Source: Aspidapion aeneum (Eukaryota; Arthropoda; Insecta; Coleoptera; Brentidae). From it: a stretch of DNA of 64,000 bases. Both the position numbers and the translations under genes were made by a program. The notes under the pieces were generated by a model. It was not told the origin of the DNA and ran no database searches. It saw only the letters and a program-made list of their open reading frames with translations. Shown here piece by piece: positions 25,901 through 37,900 of this stretch. The stretch spans positions 129,818,140 through 129,882,139 of the forward strand of contig OY755039.1 in NCBI GenBank assembly GCA_963576565.1. The letters run 5' to 3'. The first letter of the stretch is position 1. The number at the start of each line of letters is the position of its first letter.

Positions 25901-28900
25901 AATTTTGGTCGAGATCGAACAAATTAAAGCCTTACCTCTTCTACGCCCCCCCCCCTTTTTAGTGGGAGAGCATGTGAATTTTAAAATCAATCAGATACCC
26001 ACGTGGAAGTCAGTTGAAAGTAATCAGAAAAACTCGTTATTAAATCGTCCATTTTGAATCCGCCATATTGAATTTTTGTAATCTGATCAAAAATTCGTAA
26101 TTCTCATCCTCAAAAACCCAAAGATTCCAATTTTGATGGAAATCCAACAAACTAAAATTTTACCCCCTCGCCGCCCTCTACGTTGGGAGGGAGTTAGGCA
26201 GTCAGTGATACCATATTATTGGATTGACATCGGAACTATACCAGGTATGCCAAATTTGAAGTCAATCGGATACGTGGAAGTCAGTTGAAAGTAATCAGAA
26301 AAACTTGACATTAAATCGTCCATTTTGAATCCGCCATATTGAATTTTTGTAATCTGATCAAAAATTCGTAATCCTCATCCTCAAAAACCCCCAGATACCA
26401 ATTTTGGTGATAATCCAACAAACTAAAATTTTACCCCCTCTCCGCCCACCAGGTTAGGGGTGAGGTAGGCAGTCAGTGATACCACATTATTAGATTGTCA
26501 TCGGAACTATAACTAACGGTATGCGAAATTTGAAGTCAATCGGATACGTGGAAGTCAGTTGAAAGTAATCAGAAAAACTTGACATTAAATCGTCCATTTT
26601 GAATCCGCCATATTGAATTTTTGTAATCTGATCAATAATTCGTAATTCTCATCCTCAAAAACCCCCAGATACCAATTTTGGTTGAAATCGGACAAACTAA
26701 AGTTTTACCCCCTCTCCACCCCCACGTTAGGGGGGAGGTAGGTACCCGATGAAACCATATTTATTGTATTGTCATCGGAACTAAGACGCTATGCAAAATT
26801 TGAAGTCAATCGGATGTTTGGAAGTTCTTCAAAAATGAGTTGCAAGATTTGATTACATACATACATACATACAGGTGAAGTTAAATAAAAGCTTGTAAAA
26901 AGGACACTTTTAGCCTCAAAATGAGGGATAAAAAATACACATTTTTTATTACCAAACTGTAATTTTTTTTATTTTTATGGGTGCCAATAATAGGTCAAAT
27001 ATGGGTGCCAATAATACGCTTAAGGTGCCAACGATAGGGACTTTGTCAATTTTTTCATTTTTCCTATATTTTGATGAAAACGGGTTACTATTTATTAAAA
27101 ATCGATAAACAGCTAGAAAGTAGAACTAGAAACAGTAGCCTAAAATTTAAAAAAAGTTATATAAAGGTGTGAAAACTTTATTCAAAAATGAAACAGCTCT
27201 TAAACTGCCAACGATTGGGCAGTTTACCGTATATGGTTGTGTTTAGTTTAGGATATTGCCACTGAGGCAGTAGTCGTTTTCGAACAGCTCTTCTGACAGA
27301 CCGCGTAAACGTCGTATTGTTTTGTAATTCTATTTTACATTAATAAAACTGTTATTAATTAGTCACGACCTGCTTAGTAATTTAATCGTACTCTGCTATA
27401 GGGGGTGATAGCAAACGTTACGTAATTTTTTAGGGGGTCAGTGGTTTCGTTACAGGTGCGTTACAGGGGAGGGGGGGTGTCAAAATTTCGGGATTTTTGC
27501 GTTATGTAATTTAAGCACAGGCCCTTATAGGCTTCCTACATCTCAATTTGGGAACCCAGTATTTCTATTGTGAAAACATTATTTTTTTGAGACCTACCCA
27601 GTTTGTATGCCATACAACATCTCCTGGAAAACTCTGCTTCGTACGCCCAAAATGGCTCTAACTCCCATCAACTTGACTTTTTGTTTCGACTGTCCCACCA
27701 TGAACGTGACGTCAAACATTTGTGCATTCGCTACTGAGTTTTCGTCCGTGTTTAGGAAGAATTTAGTGAAGTCTTTTGCGATTTCGTCGTAATCCTCGAA
27801 CTGATCTCTTACGCTGTCGAGCAGAGGCGACGAGGGACGCATGTGTCCAATGGGTCTCCAGGAACCTAGAAGAGTCAAGTTCATGGTCAAATTTCGAAAA
27901 AAACCTTTAATGTACTGTATCAGAATGTTTTCTTTATTTATACATCGGGCTTGAATGATTGCCCCATGATGACCATTCCTTCCCTTATCGAATGACAGGT
28001 AGTGGACTGTATAAAAAAACGCTGGATGTTGTTTTTACTATGTAATTTCCTATGCATACAAGAACACAGTAGGTACAGGCCATGGGAGATGACTAAAGGC
28101 ATATTTTCAAGTCGCGATGTTATTCAACAGCCTGAATGGTCTCGCGTACAAAATCTTGACTAGCAACTCGAAACCTCGCATAATATTATAATCTATAATC
28201 TTTGCTCGCATAGACGCATGGTATAACAAGACGTATCATGGACGCACTCATAGTAATCAGCCAAAATTTTAAAAATTAATACATGTCGGTTCGTAAATAG
28301 AAACTTCCGCCATTTTAATTTTTTCCAAAATTAATGTAATTATCAAATTCAGCGGCCTTACACACCCCTAAGTGCCAAATTTAATACATATCGGTTCATA
28401 AATGCAAAAATCTGCCATTTTAATTATTTTCAAATTTAATTCAGAAATCAAAATCAGCGACCTTGATCACTCTAAACTTTTAAATTTAATACAATGCATA
28501 TCGGTTCATATGTAAATAAGAAAGCCCGCCGTTTTCAATCCGCAATTTAGATTTTTTTTGTAATATTCTTCTTTAATTGCATTGTTACCGGAACTGTTAA
28601 AATTGCAAGCTGAAACTACGGCGGCCGGCGGCGAGTTGTTACGGCGGCGAGTTGGCGCGGCGGCAAATCAGTTGGGCCGGCGGCAAATCGGATTAAAAGA
28701 AAATACTTGCCTCTTCTGTAGGGTTTTGGAATCTGTCCAGTTTCTGCGTGGTTTTGAAGATTGGCAACAATGTCCTCGAGCATCTGCGATCTGGTTCTTT
28801 CCTGCATCCTAGCGAATTTCGGTGCTGAATAACTGGCTCGCTCACCATTGACGACTTTCGTCAGTATCCATTCTCTAAACATTGGACCTACAAAAATAAG

Positions 28901-31900
28901 TTGTTTGAAGGGGTAAATCGGTTGTCAATTTTTGTTTATCAATAAGGTCATTGCAATACCCAATAAAAATGGCGTAATGCTTGGGCGATCCAACCAAATT
29001 GGGACTTTCGGGAGAGAGCTAAGTATCATAAGAGCGAAGTATGAAAAAGCGAGTTTTAAAGGAGCGAAGTCATAAAAGAGCGAGTAACATTACAGCGACG
29101 TATTAAAATAGAGAAAGTACCAAAAGAGCAAAATGTTAAAAGAGCGAAGTAATAAAAAAGCGAAATAATAAAAGAGTAAAGTAACAAAAGAGCGATATAT
29201 TAAAAGAGCGACTGTAGCAAATAAGCGAAGTAATAAGAGCGAATGTAACAAATAAAGGAATAAATAACTAAGTTTTTCAAAAAAAACTTCCCTGACTTCT
29301 TTCACGGGATCCTAGAGGGCGTGAAACCAAACCTAACCGAACTGAACCAAACCGAATCATTTTTTCGAATAATTGTTTCCTTAAATTGCTTTTCGTTCCT
29401 TATTTTGGAAGGGTGAAATCGGTATTATTCTAACCTTTGCCAATTGACCACAAACGTATCCTAACCTGTGACATTATTTTTGGTGGAACAAGGTCAGTGG
29501 GTATCTGGACTGTTTGCGATCAATTGACAAAGGTAAGGGAAACACCAATTTCGACCTTCCAAAAGAAAATAAATTTTTGTTTTGGTTTTACACTCTCTAG
29601 GATCCCGGGAAAGAAGTCAGGAAAGTTTTTTTTTTACTTTTATAACTTCGCTCATTTACTATTTCGCTCATTTATTACATTCGCTCTTTTATTACATTCG
29701 CTTATTTATTACATCGCACTTTTATACTCGCTCTTTCATCACTTGGCTCAATTGACATCGCTCTTTTGATACTTCGCTCTTTTGTTACTTCGCTCTTTTA
29801 TTACTTCGCCCTTTTGATACTTCGCTCATTCGTTCCGGAGTCCTTTTGGGGGATTTCAGGCACTTTGAGGAGAGAAAACTGACCGCATCTTTCACGAGAA
29901 TTTCATTTATCACTTTTAGCTAAGTGACATATAGTAAAAAATCATGTCCTGTAGGATAGTTGTGGAAGATTTTTTAAAGCTGACCTAGATCAATTGGTAA
30001 TAGATCACACAATTTTAAGTTGCTGGGTGTTTGCCTCCAATCGAAGTTGGAGGGCCTGTGTGACGTCATAAATTACCGAACCGAACCGAATGGCGGATTT
30101 TTTCATGTTTTTTCACAAACTTTGGGTTGGTGATGATGATGATGATTCATATGTGAGTGGGCCTTGCAGCCCTTCCACTGCGACCACTAGTGGGTCTATT
30201 GTGGCTCACTTTTGAGTGGTTTCTCACCACTGTATGCCCAATCCTCCAAAAAGGTTAGCTATCAGTTTGGGTGAGACATTGTTCAGTTCTTCTGAATCAA
30301 TCTGTGGTTTACCGAAAGTGTTTTGACGTAAACGTGCAACAGCCGGACATTCGCGCAGTACATGTCTAACTGTTTCGTCATCATCCATGCAGAGTCTACA
30401 TTCGGTCTCTTCGGTTATTCCCATTCTGTACATGGGTACTCTTAGTCGACAGTGACCCGTAAAGAGTCCAGTCACTATACGGATCTCCTGTCTGGTAAGT
30501 CCAATGATATACATACATATTAGCGCTACCAAGCGCATTCAGCGAGTCCCTGCAGTTCCTCACGGTTCTTGATGAGACCGTGTAGGAATCAGGCGCTTTT
30601 AAGGCTGCTTGACTGTCGGAGAAGATTTTTATTGTCCTGTTGGTCCATTCGTGGTCAATAATCCACCGGGCACACAGTTCAATGGCTACGAATTCGGCCT
30701 GAAATATAGTAGCCAATTGGCCGAGACTGTTTGAAAAAAAATATGTTAGTTCTATTATTGGGTTTCTATTGTTACCGGTGGGCTGAAAGCGACCCCGGCC
30801 CGTTCACAATTCACACGCTCTTATTGGGTTTCTATTTTTATCATGCCAATTCAACACCAACAAAAAAAAAACAGTGGCGTATCATTTACTCTTTTTTAAT
30901 TTTTTAATAAAACTGTGTGGAGTTCCAATTTTAAAGATAGAACGAATGGTTTTGGATTTTTGCAGTTTCTGTTATTTTGTTTAGGTTTCTAGGTACCTAT
31001 ATAATATGACAAGTATAAAAGTTTTTAAAAATATTTATTTTTAAGAAAAATAAGGTATGGAGTCTTCCAGCAAAAAAAGACTTAGGGGGAGTAAAATATA
31101 AAATTAATACCTAACAATGATGAATTAGAGTACTAGGCAGAGAAAGATAGCACTAATTGAAGCCATCTCTTTTGCTCCTCATTTTGTTCTGGCCGGACAA
31201 TACAGGCCCTCCTACTCAAATTGGAGGCAAACACCTAGTGACTTAAAATTGTGTGATCTATAACCAATCGATCTAGCGTAAATAGCCAACGAAAAAATAA
31301 AAGTTGCTCGAGCAACCAGGGCTATCAAAATGGACGGGCCACGATCCTCCACTTTGTTGACGTCACATCCGGGGCTGATTATTTTTATGGTCACGTTACG
31401 ACACAGCTGATTGTCTTTAAAATTTTGAAGTTGGAATGACGGTTCATGGATATTTGATTTTTTGTTAAATAAAGCCGTTTTTGAGATTGTTTTTACTTTA
31501 TTCTGGCAGAACAATTTTTTTTTAATGTATAGTAAGCCCTAATTTTTCATAGCCGCTTCATTAGCTTACACAAAAATTAAGTTTAAAGCAGAAGCGAATG
31601 TGACAATCACATATGACAAAGTCAAATACATGTCAAATATAACAGTTGGCATGTGGTACATGGCGGGTAATTTGAATTCAAAAAAAGGAATGCTAAATCT
31701 TGAAGATTTTAACCTTTTAATCATGTTGCTTCCTTACAAACCTTTGGTGGAATATCGGGATGGTGTCTGAGAATATTTCACTGGATTTTTGCGGAAATCT
31801 GTAGTGCCATTTTGAAAATATCATAAAAAAACGTCTGACCTCCCATAAGACCCAATGTAAAATTCAGCCCCGGGAGAACAGCTGATTTTTTTAGGGTCGT

Positions 31901-34900
31901 GGCCTCTATTTTTGTGTTGGCCTTGGAGCAACATCAACATCTTTCAGAAACATTTTTAGAAACAAGCAACGTTGCTTCGGTTGAAACGTAGCTTTACATA
32001 CCTTTATCAAATAGACAGTGCTCCCACAAATAAGGTTTGTAGGCTCCCACTTCGTCTCGTGTCACGACTGAAACTTCATATCTCGTTGGTTTTCTTTTTA
32101 TTCTTGGTGAGGTCCTTACTGCAAAAAGTAATATTTATACAGGGTATCTGCAACAAATTCAAGAGAGTATCGTGGGGTAAAAATATTCCATTTTGTATAA
32201 TAAACTTGTAGCCTAGGGAAGCGTCGGTATGGCACGATAAAGGGCCACTGGGCAGAAACCTTGAGGGGCTCCCAGTACAATTCTAAATTGAAGAATTACG
32301 ACAAAAAAATATTTTTTGTTTTTCCCGTAACAAAAAATTGGTAAAAAAAAAATTTAAGTCACAAGCTTTTATAAAATGCACTAAAAATTAAAAAATAATT
32401 TTCTAACATTCTAATATTATCATAATAATAAAAGCGATGGCCGACTGATGGAAATTTTGACGATGTTAGCACGATAAGATATCCGTATCAATTAAATATC
32501 ACTATTTGCAAGAATCAATCTAGCAGAAAAATGCAGAGGTACCAAACCCACCCAACCCGACCCAAGATACCCCAGAATTTCTCTGATATAGGTATGGCAA
32601 TGGCATAACATTGCGGCACATCAAACATATCTTTGATGACCTGCCGTGTTGAATATTCTTTAAGTGTTTAGATCACAAATTTAGATTAACTTATGCTTTG
32701 ATTTGCGGCCATCGCTTTTATTATTATGATAATATTAGAATGTTAGAAAATTATTTTTAATTTTTAGTGCATTTTATAAAAGTTTGTGACTTAAAAAAAA
32801 AATTTACCAATTTATTTTCTACTTTTTAGTCTCACCTATCTACTCTATTACATGAAAATATTTTTTCAATAACAGAACAGAAGAGTTTATTCTAGATTAG
32901 AATTAAATCGCTGATCGTGAGTTGTTTGGAAACTCATTTTTCTATTGGGGGAAGGGGAGGGTGGGGGTAGAGGTAGAAATATATTTTTTGTTTGGGCTGT
33001 ATTGCTATCGGACCTTTATGCATATACCAAATTTTATAAAAGTCATTTGAAGTGAAGTGTGTCAAAAACGCATTTTTTATGGAAGGGGGTGGGGGGTAGG
33101 GGTGGGAGGAAATTTTTTCATTATTGTTGTATTGTCATCGGACCACTATATGTATACCAAATTTCATCCAAATCGGATAATGGGAAGTGTGTCAAAAACG
33201 CATTTTTCTATAGATGGGGGTGGGGGTAGCAGTGGTAGGATTTTTTTTTCAATGTTGTATTGTCATCGGACCAATATATGTATACCAAATTTCATCCAAA
33301 TCGGATAATGGAAAGGGTGTCAAAAACGCATTTTCTATGGAAGGGGGTGGGGGTGGGAGGATATTTTTTTAAATGTTGTATTGTCATCGGACCACTATGT
33401 GAATACCAAATTTCATCCAAATCGGATAATGGGAAGTGGGTCAAAAACTCATTTTTCTATGAAAGGGGGGGGGGGTAGGGGTGGGAGGATATTTTTTTCT
33501 TAATATTGTATTGTCATCGGATCACTATATGTATACCAAATTTCATCCAAATCGGATAACGGGATGTGTGTCAAAAACAAATTTTTCTATGGAAGGGGGT
33601 GGGGGTAGGGGTGGGAGGATATTTTTTTCTTATTGTATTATCATCGGACCACTATGTGTATACCAAATTTTATCCAAATCGGATAACGGGAAGTGTTTCA
33701 AAAACATATTTTTCTATAGAAGGGGTGGGGGTAGGGGTGGGAGGATATTTTTTTCTTAATGTTGTATTGTCGTGGGACCACTATGTGTGTACCAAATTTC
33801 ATCCAAATCGGATAATGGGAAGTGTGTCAAAAACGCTTCACAAGATTTGATAGATAGTTAGATATGTTTGATCTGTGCATGCATTACTGTATTAAATATA
33901 CGTATCAATATTTAAATATTGTTAAAAGCGCAAGATATATTACAATTTGTTTTCTTTAACACATCCACCAAAACAGTTTAAAATCGGTTTGCTAAATATA
34001 GCTGACACTGACTTACACCGTTTTTATTGGAAATCTCCTAGTGACGTTGGAGATTTAAATATGGCTGCCATTTTTAAACCAAAATATTATATTTTTTAAT
34101 TATTTTTAAGTTTTGTGCGGATATAATGACATTGTAACAACAAAAAAAGGTGGCCTATATTGTAAGATATTTATGAAAAATTATATAAATTTTAAAAACT
34201 ATTACATTCAAGACAAAAAAATTAGTTAAACCTAATGTAGACCGAGTTTTAAGGACTTAGACCCTTTAGTAAATACTGATGTTAACGTTTGAGCTTTGTA
34301 CGAACTTTCCCTAAATATAATTATTGATATCTCTCACTTGATGGATTTCAAGATTATTTCTTTTATGCCTCTGGCTCTCGCAAATTGACATATTTTGACT
34401 CAAAATGACAAGCCGACCCTTAATAAATCATTCTAAATATAACAAGCTCTATACCCTAAAATTTGCATGGAAACTTGTAGATATTATTCATTGGAGCGAA
34501 GGGCAGTTTAAATTAAGATTGTAAATCCAGTGGCGCACCCAGGAGGGGCTCGAGACCCCATGATGTCGTATTTCATTCTATTTTATTTTTTTATTTCTGA
34601 AATATATGGAAAATATGTAAAAAAAAACTTAGGCTTGGTTCGGTTCGGGCGAGCCCCCTCCCCCTGAACCTGTGTGTGCCTATGGTAAATCTCAGAATCG
34701 CAGCCATTAAATCGGGAGCCTATTAAACTAAAAACAGCTTAATGGCTTTTGCGGGTCTTGTGCTTAGTTTGTCGAGGTCACTATAGAATTTTGATGCAGA
34801 AATTTAAAGCTGCGTTTACACTTGAACAGGCGCGCATTGAATTAATGCGAATGCTTTACTTTATAAAGGCTCAATGATAATGTCCAGAGATAATAGAACA

Positions 34901-37900
34901 GCTATAGATTGAATTTCACAACCAAAATAAAAAAGTTGGTATACTATGCGTTTGCATCAGGGGCGCGCCAAACTTTTTGGTTGCCTGAGGCAAAGGGAAA
35001 AACTGCAGTCCCTCATTTAAAAACAAACGAGTAATTCCACACCAAATCATCCAATGGGGGTAGCTGCCATGTCACGAAAAAAATCCAAATTTTGATAACA
35101 TGTATTAGTGTCCTTAGGAATACCAAATTAACAAATTTAAATTTTTAATATCGCCTCCCGTATTTTACAGGCCACTTTAAAAGTAAAAAAAGAAGAAAAT
35201 CAGTTGTGGCCTTATTTTTTTTTATTTCTATTGTAATAAATCTTATGTAAAAACAAATTTGACGGAAGAAATCTTTAATATTGGTTGGATAATCCTATAC
35301 AGAAAAAAAAAATTAACCTCACTTTTTTGACATGGTAAAAACAGTTTTAAAAAAATAGTAAATTTTATGATTTTCTCGATTTTTAATTATTGACACCGGT
35401 GCGGAATATGGTCCATCAAAATAAAGTCTATACGCACATTAAAGCTCAGTGGCTTGACTATCATACAAGGCAAAAGAAAAATTTCTAGGTCTATTGCTTT
35501 CAGAAAACTAAATTTTTTAAAATTGGAAAAACCGCAAAAACCTCAGAATTGGCAACATTTGACTAAAAAAATTGTCATGTCTATCTGTCTATTAAAACTT
35601 CGCTTGTGCGTTGTTTTACTTTATAATGTATTGTCTAAATAAAAGTAAAATAAAAAATCTGGGTCTGTCATTTTAACATCAACTTTTAAGCTATTTGGTT
35701 AAAGCATGTAAAAAATCAAATTTTTTTATGGAGTCGCAAAAGGAAAAAAAATATGTATAAAAATCATCGTTAGGGGATCTTATTTATAGCCACATACTGT
35801 TTTGCGTGAGATCCTAGTTTGTGGGTTCAAGTCCCATCTTCGTACACTGTCGGAAATTTTTTTTTAGTTTTAAGAATACCTTTTTGGTTGGACATTAATT
35901 AGTTTGTTTCTTTGGTAAATGTTTAACAGTGTAACTTCTCCTAAAGTTTGAAATTTTCTGAAAAAAGAAATAAATGGTTTTCCAGGACTTTGCTTTTACT
36001 CAAGCCCCCTCTCCCAACCCCCTTGGAAAATTTCTGCATACGCCACTGGCCATTAAAAAAACTAAGTACAAAACTAACGCATGGTAAAAGCCCATCTGAT
36101 GCGTTCGGAGGTACTGTGAAACGATTTGTTTTACATTAAAATCTCAAACAAACAACAACTGGACACCATTCATTCACTCCTCTGGATGATTTAACCATAG
36201 ATGCAAAATTTACTTCAAGCTCAGAAAAAAAATTTGTTCGGTTTCTGAAATTATAGAACTCAACTTCTTTTCCGATTTTTTAAATATGACAGTAGGTAAC
36301 TACTAAAAAAGTAAATAAACTTTAAAAAAAATTTGTGTAGTGACCTTGTGAAGAGAGTTTAGATCATAATTTATTGAACAGTGCTCATATAAATAAACTT
36401 TACCTTCTGATAAACCTTAATTTGCAGGGGCGGATCTAGAAACTTTATTTTGGGGGAATTTCACAAAACTATTTTGCATAGTGAGCAGGAGGTGTATTCT
36501 ATGTGTCAAAACTGAGTAAAGTTTCAGATTTGGGGGGGCATCCCCCCCCGTAGATCCACGCCTGTAATTTGTGATGCAATTTAACATCACTAAAAATATT
36601 AAAATAACAAAAAAATGTGTAAAGGATTACAGACCCATATTTTTTATTCTTGTTTTAAAAAGTATATGATACAGTGAAAAATTTGCCCTACTTGATTACC
36701 ACCAGCACCCCGATAGACAGGGTCATTTTTGATGCTGAAGTTGAGGGATTTCCCAGACATTCTTAACTTCTTCGTGGAACTCCAACGTAACGTCTACTTT
36801 TTAAATATGTTTTATACAAGGAAGATATAGTCCTTGAGTATAGCTTTCCAAAACTGTATCAAAAATTTTAGAAAACATTACATTTATACCCCAAAAAAAA
36901 TATGGAAACTTCAAAAATTTCTGCGTTTTTTGGATATTCTCTAAATTGCGCTAATTAAGCCAGTATAAAAGATTTTGCTAAACATCACATTTTTTTGAAA
37001 ACTACTTTTATCGAACTTTTATGCATGTTTTCAAAACTATAGTTAATTTTTTTAGGTGCTGTTTACTATAGGCTAAATTTTTTTCTTTAAAGTCCCATTT
37101 TGCCTGTTTTTAGACTTTTCAAATGCGTGTACAACAGACTAATTGGATTAAAAAATCTAAAATTGTGCAAAAGTGGTTAAGCATAAGCTGTTTCATTTAG
37201 TAAGCATGATTAAAGAAAAAAATTAAATGTCACGGCAACACTTTTTTTGTAAATTGGATGACTTGGCGTGGAATTGCTCAAACATTGTCCAGGGCCCCAA
37301 GTAACTTCAGATTATCTTGGTGTCCACCGAATTGAGCTGGCAAATTGTCTGCAATAAGCGGACAGAGGTCATAAGTAAAAACAAAACGAAACGTTATAAT
37401 TATTCAATATCGCGTCGTGACAGGTCGGTAATGCTCCAACTGATCCACAGTTTCACTTCTTGCCGCTCACTTCTTTCTTTAATAGAAAAATATAGATATA
37501 TACATTTTATCTTTATCACTTTCTATTAAAGAAAGAGGGAAACACAAGTGAGCGGCAAGAAGTGAAATTGTGGATCAGCCAGAGCATTACCGACCTGTCA
37601 CGTTTCGTTTCGTTTTTACTTATTAGCTCTGTTCGCTTATTGCAGACAATTTTCCAGCTCAGTTCGGTGGACACCAAGATAATCTGACTGGAAATCACTT
37701 GGTGCTCTGGACAATCAGAACTCATTCTTATTGCATCTATTTCGACCTTTTTTTTCTGTTTTGTATTTTTCTGTTACGCGACAATTGTCTATTCCATACA
37801 ACAGCGTGCTTTTCACTATTGTTTCATATATGTTAAATTTTACATGCTTTTTTCTCTCCGCTCCATAAAATACTGTTTGTGTACTTCCAGAAACGCTAGA

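Larger units (their letters stand above)
22363..27229. mobile_element. Large TTGGCAC-repeat element with pogo-like ends
   Basis: The left end GGGTAAACTTGCC (22363) and right end GGGCAGTTTACCG (27229) are imperfect inverted repeats with TA outside. At least ten copies of a TTGGCAC/GTGCCAA motif cluster at 22375-22400, 22745-22800, 23780-24260, 24580-24630 and 26978-27215. No transposase is seen. The element contains copy B of the pogo MITE, another MITE (25197-25713) and a minisatellite. Element limits are inferred. Confidence 0.5.

Noticed and set aside
30126..30150. GATGATGATGATGAT microsatellite as a functional site
   Set aside because: A short simple repeat beside a LINE 3' end; common and uninformative.
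33057..33850. Gly/Phe-rich open frames
   Set aside because: They are read-through of a 125-bp tandem repeat in different frames and match no family.
35800..35850. tRNA gene suggested by GTGGGTTCAAGTCCCAT
   Set aside because: T arm is good, but no acceptor pairing or clear A box; at most a decayed SINE.
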